Assembly (NCBI GenBank): GCA_017163975.1
Contig: JAFFSR010000347.1
Span: 8,823,501-8,887,500, forward strand
Source: Anastatus disparis
Taxonomy: Eukaryota; Arthropoda; Insecta; Hymenoptera; Eupelmidae
Direction of reading: 5' to 3'
Length of the DNA stretch: 64,000 nt
Positions 59,712 through 64,000 of the stretch are shown here, one piece after another. Every line of letters begins with the position of its first letter. Position 1 is the stretch's first letter. The position numbers and the translations under genes were made by a program. Below the pieces are notes generated by a model. That model worked only from the letters and a program-made list of their open reading frames with translations. It was not told where the DNA came from and did not search any database.

Positions 59712-60212
59712 ACTATCTGCCTTTGTCTAATAGAGTTTTTCATCATTTATATAAACACCATCCGTTGTAGCAAGAAAAAAATAGTAGTCCGTGCTAGATA
59801 TTAGTATAATAAGTAAATTTTGTAATAACAAAAAAATGATTTCATCGCGTAGTTTTTAAATAATATGAGACTTACTAAAAAAATAGAATATAACCTATCT
59901 TTTTTGGTAGGTCTTATATTATTGAAAAACTAAGCGACAAAATAATTTGATTGTTATTACAAAATTTATTTTTTGCCATTCGAACCCCAAAATCTTTCTT
60001 GGCTCTTGTGGCAAAAAATACAGTTCGCAACTGGTATGAAAAGGCTTTTTTACCGAAGGCTAAACTTTTTGTTTCGTAAATAAAGATTTTTCATACCCGT
60101 TACAAAATGTACTATATTATACTAATATCTAGCGGGGGCTACAATATTTTCTTGCCATAATGGATGGTGTTTATATAAATGATAAAAAACGCTATTAGAC
60201 AAAGACAGCCTC
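59712..60212. mobile_element. Inverted-repeat element, arms over 110 bp
   Basis: CTGCCTTTGTCTAATAG, ATCATTTATATAAACACCAT and GCTAGATATTAGTATAAT on the left are mirrored on the right (60105-60212). An inner inverted pair (GTAATAACAAA with TTGTTATTAC) and a core hairpin shared with 3180-3365 follow. No coding frame. Confidence 0.8.
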
Positions 60213-60241
60213 AAATCTATAGTTTATATTTTATAGGTTAA

Positions 60242-60446
60242 GGCGACTTCGGATTTTAGGTTAGGTTTTATTTTTGAGTTTACAAATTACTCTTTCAATA
60301 TGTAAAATTTTTCAGATTTTTTAATTTTCCACCATTCTACGGATTATAATAAATGGTGGAGAATTAAAAAATTCAAAAAATTTTAGAAACTTAAAGAGTA
60401 ATTTGTAAACTACAAAATGAAATCGAACCGAACTTCCGTAGTCGCC
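60242..60446. mobile_element. 205-bp TTAA-flanked MITE
   Basis: TTAA at 60238-60241 and 60447-60450. Termini GGCGACTTCGGA and TCCGTAGTCGCC. Inner match GTTTACAAATTACTCTTT with its complement. Confidence 0.85.
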
Positions 60447-60638
60447 TTAAGGACTTATAAGCTCAGGGTTTAAAGCTTAAGAGCTCATAGATTTAGGATT
60501 GATTGAGATTTTGTAGCTCAAAGATTCGTAGGTTTAAAGCTTATAACGTATAAGTTTGGCACGTACATATTTGCGGAATCAGTTTACGGGCCTAAATTAT
60601 GCGAGTTTATGTGTTCGATAAAAGAAGGGAAATGTTAA

Positions 60639-61132
60639 ACTTACGACAGATGTTTTTTACACTATAAATTTCTATGTCAATATATAATCTATGTTTTATT
60701 TGTAACTACATTCGCAATCTTGATGTCATATATTATTTTATTATATTATTATTTTATTTTATCATATTATCCCGTTTAATTAGTAAAAATTATAATTTTA
60801 GCCATAATTTCATTCCTTAGTCTTTTCTTTTTTTTCCTTCTGGTTTTTATTAAAATTTTTAAAAATAACGATGATGGATTTTTAATTTTAGGCTATCAAT
60901 TTTCGATCGTCATCAGATGTCACATTGCCCATCTTCAAATTTTTATATAACTTTACGACAGTTGACGACAGATTTTTTTTTTGTCTAAACTATTTAATAT
61001 TTTCTATCTTATTTATATAAAATTTAGTATATTTTATAGTTTTATAATTTATTTTACGATATTTTCCATTAAATTTAACGTTTTTAAATTATTTTTACGA
61101 TAGATATCTGAAAATGAACATCTGTCGTAAGT
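60639..61132. mobile_element. 494-bp TTAA-flanked element
   Basis: TTAA at 60635-60638 and 61133-61136. Perfect terminal repeat ACTTACGACAGATGTT. A partial copy of the terminus (GACGACAGATTTTT) lies inside near 60964. No frame. Confidence 0.85.
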
Positions 61133-61136
61133 TTAA

Positions 61137-61850
61137 CAACGGCCATAAAAGAATTGTCAAAAAATTGCATTTTTAAGGGAATTAAAAAGTGAATATCTTA
61201 TTTTTCCTTTCTTTGAAACAGAACAATATATGTAAACGTACAAGATTTTAATTTTTTTTAGAATTGATTGGAATCATGTATTTTGATACAAAGATTAGAT
61301 TGACTTGTACAGAAAATATCAGGTAACATCAATATTGTATCTTGATAAAAAATATTTGATTATATTCTTATGTACTACATGAAATCTAGATAAATACCCT
61401 TAGATTATCACTTAATATAATGATTATTTGAGTGTTTATAAATTTTAAAAAATGATTAGGAATTTTTTGAAATTGCTCACCTCTTAAAACTTGCTCAATT
61501 TTAAAAAATGTTTCTAAATAGTATAACAAATGCTTTTTAATAGGAAGCATGACTTTCAAAGAACTTACTGCATATGCGTTGTCATGTTTGGAAATATAAT
61601 TGTTTGGATATAGAAGAGTCATTATAAATACTTTTACATTTTACGCATTTAAAACAGATTTTTTACGAACTTAAAATGCTTAGTGAATTGTTAAATTTAT
61701 CTGTTTGAATGGTAAATAAAAATTGTATCTATATTTTATTTAATAATTCGTATAGAACAATTTATATTCAATTCCGTAAATTCACGTTCATAAATTTGAT
61801 ACCTAAATTATTTTCTTGACTCCTGATGACTAGTAAGCAGTTTATTATGC
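61137..61850. other. AT-rich, nothing recognised
   Basis: No recognisable gene; a 78-codon minus frame near 61386-61622 has no family match. Confidence 0.4.
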
Positions 61851-62260
61851 AACCTCAGAGTAGATAATGCTCTGAGCTCTAGCGCTGTCATAGTGGCACA
61901 CTTTTTTTTGGTGGTCAAAAAACGGGCAAATCTGCTATCAGACTTACAGCGATATAGGCTACGACCGAAACACCTCAGCCTCAGTGTATACCATTGGTGT
62001 AACGGGTTCCTGATGCTGCGGCAGCTTAGAGGCAGAAGGAAGTCTGGTATACTTGCATTCGCCCTCCGAGCATCCACAGACAGGGACCGTCTGAACCCTC
62101 TCCACCCTGGCCACGGAACGAGGACAAGAAAATGTTCCCGTTACATGGACAGGGATCCGTAACATCCACCGTACTCATTCGCAACGTGAGACCGGATACC
62201 AGGCTCTGTCCATTCATATGTCTATTTATGCATGCATCCTTTCATCCTTTTTCACTCGCT
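61850..62260. repeat. GC-richer composite repeat, left part
   Basis: GCTCTGAGCTCTAGCGCTGTCATA at 61870-61893 recurs in pieces near 62781-62803. Overlapping short frames in four phases indicate no single gene. May be part of one composite element ending near 63370. Confidence 0.4.
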
Positions 62261-62274
62261 CTCCTCTATTCACT

Positions 62275-62500
62275 CGTAACTCGGATACGTGGGGTCGCTG
62301 GGTCCAAGGACTTTTCAGTCCCCCTGCGTCAACGCACATCACATTCTAGGCATTCTTACAGCTTACAATTTACTTAGCTTGGGTACGTGGGTTCGCTAGG
62401 CCCAAGGACTTTTTAGTCATCCATTCTCACAACTTACCATTCGCTCAGCTCAGATACGTGGGATCACTAGGCCCAAAGACGTTTTCGTCTCCCTGCGTAT
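62275..62500 (+). repeat. Three units of about 70-100 bp with a small hairpin
   Basis: GGATACGTGGGGTCGCTGGG, GGTACGTGGGTTCGCTAGGC and AGATACGTGGGATCACTAGG mark the unit starts near 62282, 62381 and 62453. Each is followed by CCAA and a mini-hairpin: GGACTTTTCAGTCC, GGACTTTTTAGTC, AGACGTTTTCGTCT. Confidence 0.75.
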
Positions 62501-63055
62501 ATCATAGCGGCACACTACCACGTATGTATACATGCATAAGTATATACATGTTGCTGTATACGTGCAACGACACGCAACGTACTGCTATTAAAGAAGGGGC
62601 TTCTCTCGATACTTTCAGATGTCGAACACAAGTTTTACTTTATCTTGATGTAACGTCGTTAAATATACACGGATAGACACATAAATGCACTCATATATGT
62701 CAACATCGCGAGATTGTCGGAGCGTGACTGCCATGATAGTGCTATTAGACAGTCGACTATGCATGCTGAGAGTAGGTGGCGCTCTGAGCTCTAGCGTTGT
62801 CATAACGGTCACACTACGGTAAACTTGTGACGTTAACATGTATGAGTGCATTTGTTAGTCTATTTGTGTTTATTCAATAACGTCACATCAAGATGAAATA
62901 AAAATTGTGTTTGACATCTGAAAGTACTAGGGCAAGCCTCTTCTCTAATAGCAGCGTGTTGCGCGTCGTTGCACGTACACAGTAACACGTATATGCTCAT
63001 GCATGCACACATACGTGTTAGTGTACCGCCATGGCAGCACTATAGGTCGGAGCGC
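62500..63055. mobile_element. Inverted-repeat element, arms about 210 bp
   Basis: The left arm (62500 to about 62715) and right arm (about 62840 to 63055) match imperfectly, for example CGTGCAACGACACGCAAC with GTTGCGCGTCGTTGCACG, and CTTTCAGATGTC with GACATCTGAAAG. The centre holds GAGAGTAGGTGGCGCTCTGA, whose complement GGAGCGCCACCTACTCTGAG lies at about 63050-63069, so outer repeats are interleaved. Confidence 0.7.
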
Positions 63056-63089
63056 CACCTACTCTGAGCTTGCACAGTCAACTGCCTAA

Positions 63090-63320
63090 TAGGGACCCTC
63101 TAGGAAGGGACAAGAAAATGTTGCCGCCATACTGATCTAAACCGCAAAGGGACGGATAAAGTGCTTATAGAAAACATCACGGGTCGACTTCGTGGGGAAT
63201 ATTTACTGTCTCTTTCTAAAATATTAATTTCTTACGTAGTTTCCAATTTAGATCTCTTGTTTGTAACAGCCAATAGAAAACACAGAACGAGGTTTCCAGT
63301 CCCTTTCTAGAGGGTCCCTA
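63090..63320. mobile_element. 231-bp hAT-type MITE, copy 2
   Basis: Perfect 8-bp duplication CTGCCTAA at 63082-63089 and 63321-63328. Ends TAGGGACCCTCTA and TAGAGGGTCCCTA. High identity to the copy at 17692-17922. Confidence 0.9.
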
Positions 63321-63370
63321 CTGCCTAATGGCTCATAACGCCACCTGCCTCGAGCTACTATGGCTCCAAA

Positions 63371-64000
63371 CGTTGTAGATGAACTTTTCAAAGCTTTTTG
63401 GAAAGATTTATTATTATGTTTCGATAAAATATGTTAAATAATTATTTTATTACACTAAAAGTTAACAAGATATAACAAAGACATGCCGTCAGTGTTACTA
63501 AACTTACAGGATTAATATAGAAAATAAAATAAACTCTTTGAAAATGTTAAAAAAAAAAACCGAACCGATCTTAAATTGTCGTGGTATGTTTAAACAGTAT
63601 TCAATTAAATTTTTAGACCAATCGGTTCATATAGAAAGACTTTATCTGAGCGTAAAATTGATAAAAATGGTCATTTTTGGAAAAATTGTAGAATTCAAGT
63701 TATTGTCACAGAGATACGGATCGATCATTTTTAGTTTTGTACCTCGAGAAAAGTAAGGATTTTTTCCAATCTTTCGGATAGTGAAAGGCAGTTTATGACT
63801 GACTTTCAATGAATAATTAAAAAAGGCGTTTGAAAACATATAAAATATGCAAAAAAGTGGTTTTACAAAGGTGACAATCTGTATAAGAATTAGATAGTCT
63901 TATTTAAAAAAATTTTACAAAAAGTTGAAGTTTTCAAGAAAAAAAATCCGTGGTATGAAGTTCAAAAAAAGTACAATAAGTATAAAAAAAAATCTCTAAA
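63371..64000. other. AT-rich right edge, nothing recognised
   Basis: A frame at 63538-63756 (+) has no family match; the stretch 63640-63740 has the look of a dispersed repeat but no paired copy is in the window. Confidence 0.35.

Noticed and set aside
61893..62377. Overlapping short frames of 63-89 codons
   Set aside because: Four phases are open at once over a GC-richer repeat; none shows a family match.

Overview
The window is AT-rich animal DNA, almost certainly from an arthropod and most likely an insect. The only clear host gene part is the last exon of a cytoplasmic dynein heavy chain (13357-13791, + strand). It has an intron acceptor, a stop codon and poly(A) signals. Everything else that can be recognised is mobile or repetitive: two decayed Helitrons, a hAT transposon with a broken multi-exon transposase gene, a DDE-like transposon of a family I cannot name, an LTR element with no coding capacity, relics of a retroviral-type envelope gene and of a type-B DNA polymerase, about fifteen short inverted-repeat elements (MITEs), a candidate SINE, and long satellites. 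Which insect order cannot be settled by reading; nothing in the window is prokaryotic.

Layout from left to right. Positions 1-13350 hold a foldback element (418-1150), a DNA polymerase relic (about 1425-1895), a GC-rich promoter-like patch (2670-2860), an LTR-like unit split by an inverted-repeat element (3773-5760), a spaced 17-bp motif repeated five times (5796-6738), a second LTR-like unit with a string of seven hairpins (9415-10085), and a satellite of roughly 87-bp units (10085-11830). The dynein exon follows. Positions 14100-21800 hold more MITEs and the envelope relic. Positions 21801-27720 are an inverted-repeat element with arms of about 580 bp that encloses Helitron 1. Positions 27967-30270 are a CTCCGT-type satellite.

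The centrepiece is a nest from 30430 to 56529. Helitron 2 (minus strand) is cut in its Rep/helicase reading frame by a 22.3-kb hAT element (32953-55236) flanked by an 8-bp target duplication; the Helitron frame is continuous across the empty site. The hAT element has subterminal tandem repeats and long satellite arms in opposite orientation. It has itself been invaded by a 1.58-kb near-perfect palindrome (33606-35187), an LTR element (36213-40365) and a 4.2-kb DDE-like transposon (48959-53169). A 150-bp TTAA-flanked MITE, also present at 9196-9345, sits in the right half of Helitron 2.

Positions 56600-64000 hold simple repeats, palindromes, a candidate tRNA-derived SINE, three more MITEs in a row (59712-61132) and a composite repeat cluster (61850-63370). 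No transposase or helicase gene seen here is intact, so the locus looks like an accumulation zone (a long intron or heterochromatin-like intergenic DNA) rather than a working operon or gene cluster. All identifications were made by eye from sequence and translation; no database search was run.
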